A stretch of DNA of 64,000 nt, taken from NCBI RefSeq assembly GCF_040869045.1, contig NC_090322.1, positions 178,450,672 to 178,514,671 of the forward strand. The letters are read 5' to 3'. Shown in pieces: positions 32,731 to 44,439 of the stretch. How positions within the stretch are numbered: position 1 is the stretch's first letter; each line of letters opens with the position of its first letter. The DNA comes from Eurosta solidaginis. Taxonomy: Eukaryota > Arthropoda > Insecta > Diptera > Tephritidae. The notes under the pieces were generated by a model, which was not told the origin of the DNA, ran no database searches, and was given only the letters and a program-made list of their open reading frames with translations. The position numbers were made by a program, and so were the translations under genes.

Positions 32731-35535
32731 AACAAGTAAGGAAGGTTAAGTTCGGGTGTAACCGAACATTACATACTCAGTTGAGGCTATGGTGACAACA
32801 TAAGGGAAAATAACCATGGAGGAAAATGAACCGAAGGAAATCCTGGAATGTGTTTGTATGACATGTGTATCAAATGAAAGGCATTAAAGAGTATTTTATG
32901 AGGGAGTGGGCCATAGTTCTATAGGTGGACGCCATTTAGGGATATCGCCATAAAGGTGGATCAGGGTTGACTCTAGAATTTGTTTGTACGATATGGGTAT
33001 CAAATTAAAGGTGTTAATGAGTATTTTAAAAGGGAGTAATCCTTAGTTCCATAGGTGGACGCCGTTTCGAGATATCTCCATAAAGGTGGACCAGGGGTGA
33101 CCCTAGAATTTGTTTGTACAAAATGGGTATAAAACAAAAGGTGCTAATGAGTATTTTAAAAGGGAGTGATCATTAGTTCCATAGGTGGACGCCGTTTCGA
33201 GATATCGAGGACCAGGGGTGACCCTAGAATTTGATTGTACGATATGGGTACCAAATGAAAGATGTTAATGAGTATTTTAAAAGGGCGTGGGGCTTAGTTC
33301 TATAGGTGGACGCCTTTTCGAGGTATCGCAATAAAGGTGGACCAGGGGTGACTCTAGACTTTTTTGGTACGATTTGGGTATCAAATGAAAGGTGTCAATG
33401 AGTATTTTTAAAAGGGAGTGGGCCTTCGTTCTATAGGTGGTCGCCTTTTCGAAATATCGCCATAAAGGTGGACCAGGGGTGACTCTAGAATCTGTTTGTA
33501 CGATATGGGTACCAAATGAAAGATGTTAATGAGTATTTTAAAAGGGAGTGGGCCTTAGTTCTATAGGTGGACGCCGTTTCGAAATATCGCCATAAAGAAG
33601 GACCAGGGGTGACTATAGAATGTGTTTGTACGATATGGGTACCAAATGAAAGATGTTAATGAGTATTTTAAAAGGGAGTGGGCCTTAGTTCTATAGGTGG
33701 ACGCCGTTTCGAGATATCGTCATAAAGGTGGACCATGGGTGACTCTAGAATACGTTTGTACAATATGGGTATCAAACGAAAGGTGTTAATGAGTATTTTA
33801 AAAGGGAGTGGGCCTTAGTTCTACGGGTGGCCGTTTTTTCGAGGTATCGCAATAAAGGTGGACCAGGGGTGACTCTAGACTTTGTTTGTACGATGTGGGT
33901 ATCAAATGAAAGGTGTTAATGAGTATTTTTAAAAGGGAGTGGGCCTTCGTTCTATAGGTGGTAGATTTTTCGAGATATCGCCATAAAGGTGAACCAGGGG
34001 TGACTCTAGAATATGTTTGTACGATATGGGTACCAAATGAAAGATGTTAATGAGTATTTTAAAAGGGCGTGGCGCTTAGTTCTACAGGTGGACGCCTTTT
34101 CGATATATCGCCATAAAGGTGGACCAGGGGTGACTCTAGAATGTGTTTGTACGATATTGGTATCAAATTAAAGGTATTAATGAGAGCTTTAAAAGGGAGT
34201 GGTGGTAGGTGTATATGTGAAGGTGTTTACCAGATATCGACCAAAATGTGGAGCATGGTGATCCAGAACATCATCTGTTGAATGCCGCTAATTCATTTAT
34301 ATATGTAATACCTGCCAAGATTTCAAGGGTTTTTTATTTCGCCCTGCACAACTTTTTCATTTTCTTCTACTTAATATGGTAGGTGTCACAACCATTTTAC
34401 AAAGTTTTTTCTAAAGTTATATTTCGCGTCAATAAACCAATCCAATTACCATGTTTCATCCCTTTTTTCGTATTTGGTATAGAATTATGGCATTTTTTTA
34501 ATTTTTCGTAATTTTCGATATCGAAAGAGTAGTCGGATTTTGTTCATTTTTTATGCCAAGATAAAGTACGTTCAGATAAGTACGTGAACTAAGTTTAGTA
34601 AAGATATAGAGATTGTTGCTCAAGTTATCGTGTTAACGGCCAAGCGGAAGGACGGACGATCGACTGTGTATAAAAACTGGGCGTGGCTTCAACCGATTTC
34701 GGCCATTTTCACAGGAAACAGCGTCATAAAATTTATACCCCTACCAAATTTCAAAATGATTGGTAAATTTTTGTTCGACTTATGGCATTAAAAGGGCGGA
34801 GCCACGCCCATTTTGAGATTTTCTTTTATTTTTTATTTTGTTGCACCATATCATTACTGGAGTTGAATGTTGACATAATTTACTTATATACTGTAAATAT
34901 ATTAAATTTTTTGTTAAAATTTTACTTAAAAAAATTTTTTTTTAAAGTGGGCGTGGTCCTTCTCCGATTTTGCTAATTTTATTTAATAATAATATTTAGA
35001 GAGCACATATAGTAATAGGAGTAACGTTCCTGCCAAATTTCATCATGATATCTTCAACGACTGCCAAGTTACAGCTTGCAAAAATTTTAAGTTACCTTTT
35101 AAAAGTGACCGGTGCCAAGCCCATTGTCCAAAATTTTACAAATTTTCTATTCTGCGTCATAAGTTCAACTCACCTACCAAATTTCATCGCTTCATCTGTC
35201 TTTGGTAATGAATTATTGCACTTTTTCGGTTTTTCGAAATTTTCGATATCGAAAAAGTGGACGTGGTTATAGTCCGATATAGTTAATTTTAAACAGCGAT
35301 CTGAGATGAGTGCTCAGGAACCTACATACCAAATGTCATCAAGATACCTCAAAATTTACTCAAGTTATCGTGTTAACGGACGGACGGACGGACGGACATA
35401 GCTCAATCAAATTTTTTTCGATGCTGATGATTTTGATATATGGAAGTCTATATCAATCTCGATTCCTTTACAACCAACCGTTATCCAATCAAACTTAATA
35501 TACTCTGTGAGCTCTGCTCAACTGAGTATAAAAAA
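32731..35535 (-). mobile_element. INE/DINE-1-like element, copy 4, full length
   Basis: Both ends are present: AACAAGTAAGGAAGGTTAAG with the terminal hairpin on the left and GAGCTCTGCTCAACTGAGTA on the right. The (GGAC)n microsatellite lies near 35378-35397. The minisatellite is much longer than in the other copies (see 32860-34260), which explains its 2.8-kb length. Confidence 0.75.
32860..34260 (-). repeat. 130-bp minisatellite, about 10-11 units, in DINE-like copy 4
   Basis: gagtattttaaaagg occurs at 33019, 33149, 33270, 33400, 33531, 33661, 33791, 33921 and 34052, a period of 130 bp with one short unit. Neighbouring units share private variants (for example taccaaatgaaagatgttaa in several units), indicating local expansion. 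Confidence 0.95.
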
Positions 35536-36088
35536 TATTCATATGCTTTTATAAGCAAAATGGACATGATACAATTTTTACACATATTTTAGTTCAACAA
35601 GCCAATTAAAAAGCTTTCATTTCGAAATTTCCTACTTTATGTTATTTAAGCTTGCAGAAGTCCCTTTTACACTTTGTGATAATTTTTGTTTTGTGAATAC
35701 CCTGCAAAAACGCTCCACGTCATTGACTAGTCATTTTAAGGTCATTGTGACTATCTGCAGCGGTTATATTCATAGTCATTTTTGCATGGGGCGATGCACT
35801 TTTGTGACCAAATTTTCCGTTTCGTTCCTATTAATGTGATCGTGCGTTCCGCTCCCACTTATAGGATATGAGCATAGCACTGTTCTGCTCACACACGTCA
35901 TAATGCTCGACAAATGGCGGTCATTTCTTCGGTCATTTCACTCTACATTTTCCAGTCTTTTGACAATAAATTTTACCGCGGTTTTACCATTTATATAACC
36001 GCCATATAACTTGAATTTTACCTGCCGATTTACTTTACCTGGAGCAGCCATATCAATAAAATATGAACCAAAAAAATTGAATTTTCAA
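35536..36088. other. Unassigned stretch with CCCTGCAAAAA-type repeat end
   Basis: At 35700 TACCCTGCAAAAACG begins a roughly 90-bp stretch ending tcatttttgcatggg, an imperfect inverted pair like the termini of the 669-bp family. No gene is recognised. Confidence 0.35.
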
Positions 36089-36612
36089 CATTATTATATA
36101 TGTACATTAAATTGGAACATATATTAATACAGTTCATATAAAAAAGAAGTAAGTACTTTAATAATAAATAAACTCGCTTAATTGGTTTGTTTTCCAGTTT
36201 AAGCTTTAGAAAAAACTCCAATTATTTGAATAATCTACAACTTAAAGCTTAGTAGAAATTCAGATTAGGTTCACTTTTTTTCAGATGAAGAATATTCAAA
36301 GGTGTCGTGGAATCAGATTGTTGTCGTAATTGGTGAACTTAAAAATGTACGACTCGTAATTGAGTCAGACTTATTATTGTTCTAAATCTAATCATTCAAG
36401 CATTAATTCTGCAACCCTTAGCAGGAGTATTGATTGGTTTCAAATCTAATTCCGACAGCAATCGTATCACGACATCCCTTATTATATATGCACATGAAAT
36501 TGCAACTTAAATTAATACAGTTGATATAAAGAAAAGTAAGTACTTTAATAATAACATAAACTCTTAATTGGTTTTTGTTTTCCAATTGAAATCTTTTCAT
36601 GTGCAAGCACAT
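36089..36612. repeat. Diverged direct repeat (~125 bp units at 36090 and 36480)
   Basis: Both units contain cattattatatatg…, aattaatacagtt, ataaa, aagtaagtactttaataata and ttaattggttt. They are about 390 bp apart and about 80% alike by eye. The origin is unknown. Confidence 0.6.
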
Positions 36613-36659
36613 CGCTAACCTGTGTTGGCAAAAGATATGATTATACTGTCTTCGATAGA

Positions 36660-37275
36660 TAGTCGGACGAGCGGCTACTCGGCGAAGTATAGATGACCGT
36701 TGTGTCGGTGGCTGCAGTTAGAACAGCAGTTTCTAACTTTGCGCCATCCGTACAGTGTGATGAATGCTTCACTTCCTTTTCCAATTGCTTGGTGCCAGCA
36801 ATTTTTGCTGTTTGTAAAGCTTTAGCTGTAATGCAAATATATAGATGGGTTAAAGTGGTTTTCGTATGTTATTCAACAACTCACCCTATACCATCATCAC
36901 AGCCTTCTCATCGATTTTGAATATGTGTACTGATTCAGTATTCAGACCCAGCTCGTTTGGTGCAATATTTTCGATTTGATGAATATGTATACTATCCGTT
37001 AGGCAGACAATTAGGTGCGTTCGATTCATTCATATACTGTGGGTATTTGAGCCGTAGACGCAATGGCAGCTTTTTGATTCTTTTTGAAATGTAACATTTG
37101 TAAACAGTTGGGTTTCTCTGCTGTCATCATCACCACTAAAGAGCTATTGAAGAAACGCTCGACCAAGATAATATGTTGCGATTTACGCGATAAATTTCTT
37201 CCACCTTGTCACAGTTATTGATGGAGAAAATGCGAAAGCCATATTTACCATCCAATACCGAAATGGAACTGTAGA
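36660..37275 (-). pseudogene. WIPI/Atg18-like gene fragment, broken
   Basis: On the minus strand, blocks read SVLDGKYGFRIFSINNCDKV then EEIYRV (37270-37185), VERFFNSSLVVMMTAEKPNC then LQMLHFKK (37163-37080), and RTHLIVCLTDSIHIHQIENI (37024-36966), then GLNTESVHIFKIDEKAVM. These follow the order of WIPI/Atg18 beta-propeller blades 1-3 (GYKLFSL…EEIY, VERLFSSSLVA, HFKK, RLIVCLE…IHN). In the intact family the propeller binds phosphoinositides in autophagy. Here frame changes and a stop are needed between blocks. A GTGAGT…TTACAG intron (about 36882-36826) leads to a further exon-like stretch (AKALQTAKIAGTKQLEKEVK) that I do not recognise. Intron retention argues against retroposition. Confidence 0.6.
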
Positions 37276-37544
37276 GGAAGAAACATTTTATAAAATTTAA
37301 TAAAATCAAAAAATGATAGTTGTGCTAAATGGGGTAACATATTGTATGTTAAAGTATAGCGAAGTCTCAGCGGCTTTGTCCTGATGAAAATTGAGTTTGA
37401 ATAGGTTTTATTCTTCATTCTTAGAAACATGTACGAAGGTACCTGATAATATATTAAAAATCCTCAACGCTTTTTTTGCAATAACTTAAAAAAACTCATA
37501 TTCAAACTTCTGCTTAACTTCTACATATCAATAGCTACCTTTAC

Positions 37545-38655
37545 CACCAGGAGTCACTATTCCTTCTACGCCTGTGCTATTGTTTCCTACATCGATGAGC
37601 TTTGTAATAAAATAAACAGCTATCTCCCCAATCTCTCCAGTTTTGTCGCCTCTCGAAACCTGATATTGTCACCAATCATCGGTGACCTTATTTAAAACAT
37701 GACCGCGCCAAATGTCGACCATATGACATTACCCTACCGACTGTCTTACACCTAGCAATTTTGGGTGTGACTTTCGATCAGGATCTACATCTTGGAGAGC
37801 ATGCACTAGCAATTGTAACGAAAATCCAGATCTGTAACAAATATTTAATATAATTCGATAAATCGGCAGTACTTGGGGTAAATATTAATAGACGTTTGCA
37901 TGGTACGCGTCTCCGATATGGTCGCCAAGCCTAAATGTTACTCACTGGAAGAAAATACAGGCCTGCCAAAATGCTGCCCCCAAAACCGCTACGGGCTGCC
38001 TTCTTATGTCCTCGGAAAACCACCTGCATAATGAAGCGAGAAAACTCCCAATAAGGGAAAGAAATGAAATGCTAACCAAACAGTTTCTGTAGAATACCCA
38101 GAAACCTGGGCATCCCAACAGACATCTGACTGTTGATCCAACACCGCTTAGGTGCTTAAAGAGTCATCTCCCCCAAGCATTATGAGGAAATACGGCACCT
38201 GAGAACTCAGCCGTATGAAGCAAAAAAACACAAGCAGGTCCTCAGTGATCTCCACAAACAGGCGTCGGACCTTTATGCTAGGAATTGCCCGGTGAATCCA
38301 GTACTCAAAGAACAGTACCCAAAACTTGCGGACGAGGACCGCATACTCCCCAGGGAAACGCGAGACACTCTGGCTCAACTTCGTTCTGTATACTGTAACA
38401 GGTTAAACTCTTACATATCCAGAATCAACCACGACATACAAAATGTATGCCCCGCTTGCGATGTGTCCCCACATGACACCAACCATCTCTTTAATTGTAA
38501 TTTGGAAACAACGCCTCTAGCACCCCTTTCATTTTGCCCCACCCCTGTTAAAACAGCAAGTTTCCTTGGACTCCCGTTAGAGGATATTGATGACAATTTG
38601 TGATCGGTCGCACTTATTAGGTGGGGCGAAGCACTGCTACAACAACAACAACCAT
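37545..38655 (+). pseudogene. Jockey-type LINE reverse-transcriptase C-terminal fragment
   Basis: Pieces in family order are INSYLPNLSSFVASRNLILS (about 37615), a LGVTFDQDLHLGEHA block (37763 onward), HNEARKLPIRERNEMLTKQF (38030 onward), then an open segment 38292-38603 with LPRETRDTLAQLRSVYCNRL, NVCPACDVSPHDTNHLFNC and FLGLPLEDIDDNL. The CPxC…HxxxHxxxC cluster is the C-terminal zinc-knuckle-like motif of these LINEs. The end carries (CAA)n at 38640-38650. Stops and frame changes upstream show decay. Confidence 0.8.
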
Positions 38656-38990
38656 CTCGGGAACGATTAATATCATCACTTTAAACATTCTAAGCCATCC
38701 CGCCCAACCCCCTATTTCCACGAGGAACTTGGGGTCGCCATTACACATTACACTGAACGAGTCCACGGCGACGTTACTGATCAGTTTAACGCCTTACAGG
38801 TAGTTGGCAAAAGAAACGGCATATACGACCAGAAGGCACTCGAAGACGATGCCTCAAAACTACAACCAAAAGCAATAATTATCATTTCACTGACACAAAT
38901 TTTATAGTTTTTTCTTCCGGAGTTGGACACAATCTTTTCATAATATTACTTAAGAATTTAAGATTAGACATTTTTTTCAATTTGTATTTT
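38656..38990. other. Unassigned, retroelement-like
   Basis: Words such as ttacaggtagttggcaaaag and cgaggaacttggggtcgcca suggest a second retroelement remnant. No frame is kept. Confidence 0.3.
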
Positions 38991-38997
38991 GACTTAC

Positions 38998-40003
38998 CAG
39001 CAACAACAGAATCATGTTTAATTGTACGCCGCACAATCATTATAGCATCATGTAACGAAGCTCAGTTTCTTCCAAAAATTGTTCGGTACCGCCACGTAAA
39101 ATCAATGTACATGTTCTAGCATTAACGCAACCTTTAAATAATTATAAACTATAAAAATGAAATTAATGTCAAACCCACTATCAAACCTTGGAAAATGTTG
39201 AAACGCTCACCACCAATTTGACGTTCTTCAAAGTAATCACATTGACCCAAAACACTTGAATTAATATCATTAGCTGTAGTCATAACATCACTACCACAAG
39301 CTTTCATTCTACGTTTCCAATCTTCTTCTGGTACATGAACAGCACAGAACATATCACGATCTGCAAAATACTGTGTAGCAACATCACCAATTGGTAGTTT
39401 AGAAAACACAACATTGGCGCCTTACTTAGCTAGTTTATTGTACAGGAGACGCCATTCAGCATCAACAATTTTCTGATACTCTTGGAAATTGGAGGACTTT
39501 GCTGTGGCAGAGCATTTTTCCAATAAAGCACTTTGTTGTTCCTTTGATTGGCGGTTCGACATGTACAGTCATGTCATATTTTATCATGCATAATTGTAAT
39601 GCTTTACGTATAGCTTTAATGATGATACGTGCATGCACGCCTTCCTCAACATATGGCTTAACTTGTTTTATGATTTCACATGCTTAAAATATTACTGAAG
39701 TGGTGCCATCGCCGACCTGATAAGAGAAACATTTTTATTCTACACATTCTAATATAACAAAAAACTTACCTCAGCATTTTGATATTTGGCGATGTCTCCT
39801 AGAGCTTACGGCTGGATTCACAATATCTAGTAGTTTCATAATGGTTGCCCCATCATTTGAAATTGTGGCCTTACCACTGGAATCAACAATATGCTTGTCA
39901 ATACTACGTGAACCCAATGTAGTGTGTACAGCGTCCACAATTGAATGCGAGGCATTGATGTTGGATATGAGTTGAGGTTTACCTTGAGAGCTATCGGTAC
40001 CCA
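38998..40003 (-). pseudogene. CCT7: CCT7 (TCP-1 eta chaperonin) gene fragment with introns, broken
   Basis: Minus-strand exons: 40003-39770 ([20 protein letters not shown] … [20 protein letters not shown]), intron GTAAGTT…TATCAG (39769-39717), 39716-39187 (VGDGTTSVI, EGVHARIIIKAIRKALQL, then [27 protein letters not shown] … [11 protein letters not shown]), a 55-bp intron (39186-39132), and 39131-38998 ([20 protein letters not shown] … [18 protein letters not shown]) with a following GTAAGT. The GDGTTS motif is the chaperonin nucleotide-binding signature. Defects are missing N-terminal residues, a stop after GTTSVIF, a frameshift near 39530, loss of roughly 90 residues between CSATAKSS and QEYQKIVDAEW, and a frameshift after FLEETEL. 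CCT7 normally has about 540 residues and is a subunit of the cytosolic TRiC ring. Retained introns show DNA-level duplication. Confidence 0.9.
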
Positions 40004-41310
40004 AACATTTTTTACACAAATACTCTTGTACCCAATACAAGTTCAGGACGTTCATATTTATCGACACGCTGTCCGGTGTGGCCCAAATGTTGGAAATATG
40101 CAGTTGGCACTGTTGAGAAAAAATATGGATCAATGAACACAAGTAAAAGTGAAAGATTTATTTTTACCATCTCTTGTTACTTTACACATTAGACATTGGA
40201 AACGACGACCAGCATCTACAAGTTGCATATGAGCCTTGCAACGATTACATCTAATTGCACCCAATTCACCAAAATTTACAATGTGTGGCTCATATTCACC
40301 CTCAACCGTGCGTGCCATTGGTGAGACGGTAAGTGTAATGGACAAAGCTGTTGTTTTTAATAAATCAGCTGTTGCAGGTATGCAATACAAAGACGACTTG
40401 CAAAGAAGAAAGATCAATGTAAGATCAATGTAATTGCCAAACAAAACATTAATTTCGATTATCGATACCTAACGTAACGTGGCGAGGAGTTACCCTGATC
40501 TTCTACCACATATTTTGTGGTCACCAATGGTGGTAAAAACCCTGTTCATTAGTAATAAAAGCACCACCATTAGTGTCCGGGTATTGGGGGTTGACCCGGC
40601 TTGGGTGGTTGACTGAGCATTGGCGTCTGTCCAGGTTGTGTTGGTGGCAAGATTTGACCCATGTAAACACGTGGTGCACCTGGTTGTTGTAGAGGATAAC
40701 CTGGATGTTGAGGTTGTGGTGGATAGCCAGGATTTTGTGGCATTGGCAGATATCCAGCCTGGGGAGGTTGTTGCTGCTGCTATCGTGGCATTGCATAACC
40801 CGGTTGCTGTTTTGGTATATACCTTGGTATAGCTGGATGTGGTGTCATTGCCCCACCTGGCCCAGTTGATGCGGGCGGCATACCTGGAGTACCATGCTTC
40901 TCATGGCCACCAAATGGCTGGTGCATATGGTGTTGAGGTGGCATTTGACCGGATTGTGACTGCATTAGACCAGACTGTCGTGGCATTGGACACGATTGCG
41001 GTGGCATTTGCTATTCACCTGTGTGCTGGTATGGAGCTGCAGCACCGCCTGCACTTGATGTTGGTGGTGTAGCTGAAACTGCTGGTTGACCAGTCTAGAA
41101 AAATAACAAAATTTATTAAACACAAAGTATGAGGCAAGCCATGTATATTTGCCCTATTTATAGTCATCTGATTGGGACCACCAGGTACAGCTTTCCCTGG
41201 CGGTGTCGTTGCTGGAGCCGATGGCGAATCCATGGAAGTTGGCGCATTGTCTTGAGCCGGCGGCTTAGCTGTTTCACCATATTGACCAGCTATAAAGTTA
41301 TTGTTCGGTT
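40004..41310 (-). pseudogene. Sec24C/D-type COPII coat gene fragment with introns, broken
   Basis: In order on the minus strand: NFIAGQYGETAKPPAQDNAP (41290 region), an intron ending TTTTTCTAG at 41095, a Pro/Gln/Gly-rich stretch (41094-40570), then PPLVTTKYVVEDQGNSSPRY, IPATADLLKTTAL, VEGEYEPHIVNFGELGAIRC then NRCKAHMQLVDAGRRFQCLM, an intron GTAAAAAT…TCAACAG (40167-40110), and [20 protein letters not shown] then RPELVLGT. The zinc finger CxxC…CxxC and the EYEPxIVNFGxLGxIRCNRC block are diagnostic of Sec24. In the intact protein they form the cargo-selecting COPII layer. Stops in the Pro-rich part, frameshifts near 40450 and loss of everything after RPELVLGT make it a pseudogene. It runs directly into the CCT7 fragment. 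Confidence 0.88.
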
Positions 41311-42079
41311 GTTGTTTTAATTTAATTTAATGCTCCAAAATTATCACAGGCCTGCAGCTCAATTCGCGGAAAATGGCGGACTCGCTGAAAATTTTTTTCC
41401 ACACAAAAATGACATATTTCACAATAGCTATGAATATAGTAGGTGGGAGAGGGCACGATTCATTGTGGCAAAGCTAAATTTGTCAATATGCTATTTCATT
41501 TGGAGAATTTTTTATTCCAAATCGTCACCCCTGTCAAAAATGCGTGTGGCTGTGTGCGTTTTTGGTCACACGATTTTTGCAGGGTACCCACTAATGGGAG
41601 AGACTCCCACGTTTGGCATAACTGGACGAGAAAAATCGTACGCACTGTAGACAAACTTATAAATTTTTAGACAAACTATTAAGGTAATTTTTCACCATCT
41701 TCAGTTTGTCACTTATCTAGTTATGAAATATTCGTTTTCTTGCTAACTGAAAATTCGCGTCTAAGTTCGAGGAAAAAGTGTAAAGAAAAGTCAGTTTGGC
41801 CAGTTTTTGTTAATTCACAATAGATTTTCGCGGATTTAACCGTGTCCTGGTCACCCTGTCTTGAAGAAAACAAATATGTCCAAAGATTTTTTCTATCCTC
41901 TTTGACAGTGCAACATTCTGTTTTTTTTCGTTAAGTCAAGGTCCATGTAGTGGTTATTGGTGTGGTGCTTTACTGGAATTGATATTTGCAAAAGGTGAAT
42001 ATATATTGTGGTGAGGTGGACAAAAACTTCAACAGGGTCGATTAAAATAAAGTGAGTTTGTATACCTTTCATAAAAATG
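41311..42079. other. Unassigned stretch
   Basis: No gene is recognised. TTTTTGCAGGGTACC at about 41574-41588 looks like a CCCTGCAAAAA-type element end. Confidence 0.35.
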
Positions 42080-42800
42080 GGTTGAAGGCTGTTTGTCTTT
42101 GAGAGTGGGATTCACCGAAAAATTGTTGGCAAATAATCCGATGACTTTGTGGACTGTTTGTTTAGCATTTAATTTCTTTCTTTTATGTGGAGTATTCTCG
42201 TTTCATTGCGTAAATGATTTTTTGCAGACATCCTATGCCAGTCCTGGTTTTTCCTGCGCAGTGTGGTTTAATAGGCCTGCCATTTCCTCCTGTGTGTTTC
42301 TTTTAGGCTCGGCGACCATATTGGGGTCGCTTAGCATACAAGCGCTCGGACAATTACTTTATAAGTGGTTATAAGCGTTTCTTTATCTTTGCCCCAAGAG
42401 ATGCCGACAAGGACTTAATATGCTATGTAATATTCGGAAGCCATGCTGATGATTGCCTAGTCGATGGTTTGAGGTGAAATAAGGGAGCAGGAAAGCTTCA
42501 AGTGTCTTGGCTACTGGCGATAGGAGAGATATTGGAAGATTTCTTCGAATCCGAAAGCATTTTATCGCCAAAGGCGATACATTTTTTGTTATTTTGCCAA
42601 GTCTGGTTTGAGAGGGACCTTACGGTTGACCAAAGTTTACCTACACCGGTTGAGAGGTTACAGTTCTTTGGGTGTTTCTTCCATTTCTCCAGCTTGTGTT
42701 TGCCTACAAGGTGCGGCCTTCGTTGGAAAGTGTGGCCGGATTTAATGGCTTTGCGGAAATCAGGTTTCCGTTGACGGACATCAGTCGCGATGAGGAGGCC
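42080..42800 (-). pseudogene. Jockey-type LINE fragment, internally deleted
   Basis: On the minus strand: LEKWKKHPKNCNLSTGVGKL then WSTVRSLSNQ and FGDKMLSDSKK (42770-42560, the endonuclease–RT linker), LPISLLSPVAKTLEAFLLPY then HQHGFRILHS (42540-42430, RT core), then a jump to IWSPSLKETHRRK, ETRILHIKERN and MLNKQS (42330-42150, RT C-terminus). The catalytic YADD block is missing. It belongs to the same family as 37545-38655 but lies in opposite orientation. Confidence 0.8.
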
Positions 42801-42814
42801 AACAAAAAGACTTG

Positions 42815-43730
42815 TTTTTAAACGGTTTTATTTAGCTTGAGTTGACAGGCTGCACGGCCGTTGTAAACGAATCTTGTAATTAAAATTTAAGTAACTTCCC
42901 TATAAGCTACAAGCTTGAAACTTGGAATGTAGTTCAGAACCCGATGACAATGCAATAATAAGAAAAAAATCGCCTCTAGGTGGCGCAAGGGTCGAGATAT
43001 TCGCAAAATTCGCATTTGTGGTCCGATTTGGGTCATATTTGGAACACATAATACATGCAAGAATAGAAATCGACCTGTGAAAAAAATCACCGCTAGGATT
43101 CGCATGGATCGAGATATTCACAAAAATCGTATTTGTGGCCCGATTTGGCTCATATTTGAAACACATAATACATGAAAGAATAGAAATTGACCTGTGTAAA
43201 AAAATCGCCGCTAGGTGGCGCATGGATCGAGATATTCATAAAACTCGTATTTGTGATCCGATTTGGCTCATATTTGGAACACATAATACATGCAAGAATA
43301 GAAATCGGCCTGTGAAAAAAATCGCCGCTAGGTGGCGCATGGGTCGAGATATTCATAAAACTCGTATTTGTGATCCGATTTGGCTCATATTTGGAACACA
43401 TAATACATGCAAGAATAGAAAGCGACTTATGATGCTCGATTTGGCTCATATTTGGAACAAATATTGCATACAGTCCGGTAGAAGTGTCATCAAAATATTT
43501 TGGAGTTGGAGGAGGGACAAGCATACGTGGCGCAGAGTCGAGTAAAGTCTTTGGAAGGATTATGTCATGAGGACTGAAGTTGTAACAAATTGTCAGGAAC
43601 GAGTCCTTGTAATAATGAGTCACTAAATGAACTAAATATAATGAGAAATAATAGGCAATTAAATAGAGACTAAAAACTTGAAAATAAAATAATTAAAAAA
43701 AATTTTTTAAGTTAACGGTTTTACTGAAAA
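42815..43730. repeat. Repeat containing a 117-bp tandem array
   Basis: ccgatttg occurs at 43023, 43140, 43258 and 43375, and again in a shortened unit at 43436, a period of 117-118 bp. Units contain gaacacataatacatgcaag, atcgccgctaggtggcgcat and gagatattca. Unit-long open frames on both strands result from the repetition. The left border aaacggttttatttagcttg resembles the end of the neighbouring inverted-repeat element (aaacggttttattgaaaaca). Confidence 0.8.
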
Positions 43731-44439
43731 CAATACTTACATTAACGTGCTCAGAATGTTACCGGTAAAATAGTTCCCAGAACATTATGTAACCGAATAT
43801 CGTTACCAGTTCTTTTATTCGCGATTCTGGCCCAAGTGGTAACGCTGTCATCACCAAGAAACTCACCAGTGTCTGTGGAGAAATTTGAATGGTAGTTTTC
43901 TTCGCTTTCACGGTTGCCACTTTGGTCCATTTGGACCAAAAATGGTCCCTGCCAAACCCATTTGTTCCGCTGGTCCCTTTTCTTCAATTTTGTTCCTTTT
44001 TAGGCAGTAGCCACGATTGGTACTTTTCTTTTTCACTCAGGTAAAAATTCACAATATTGCCCACAAATTCGCCACACTTTCGTTAGCCCCCATATAATTT
44101 TGAATTTACTTCAATGGAACTCTCACCATAAAAAATTGCTCAGTCAGTAAAATGTACCAGAACAATAACATTTCACCTAGGATATAACTAAGCCAGGCAT
44201 TAAAAGGAAACGTGTTGGCAAACACATTGTCGTTAATTGTTGATGAAATAAACGACTAATCAAAAAAAAAAACTCTTGTTTTAATATTAATAACAGCTAG
44301 ATATTTCGATCGGTTATACAGCACTATGTAAAATATATGAAAATAAAAATTTCTTCTCGCTTATCATAGCTTATAGCGAGCACTCTGTCGTGAGCCTAAC
44401 ACTTTCAAAACCTATACAAAGAAATTCGATGCATTACTT

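Noticed and set aside
30700..34260. CRISPR-like array (regular repeats)
   Set aside because: The 130-bp units have no unique spacers between short repeats. It is a eukaryotic minisatellite inside a transposable element.
39149..41310. Functional CCT7 or Sec24 gene
   Set aside because: Frameshifts, stops, a large internal deletion and missing ends exclude full-length products, although splice sites are still visible.
43135..43623. Open frames of 136 and 157 codons over the 117-bp tandem array
   Set aside because: They repeat the same peptide each 117-118 bp because the period keeps frames open. They are low-information products of the repeat.
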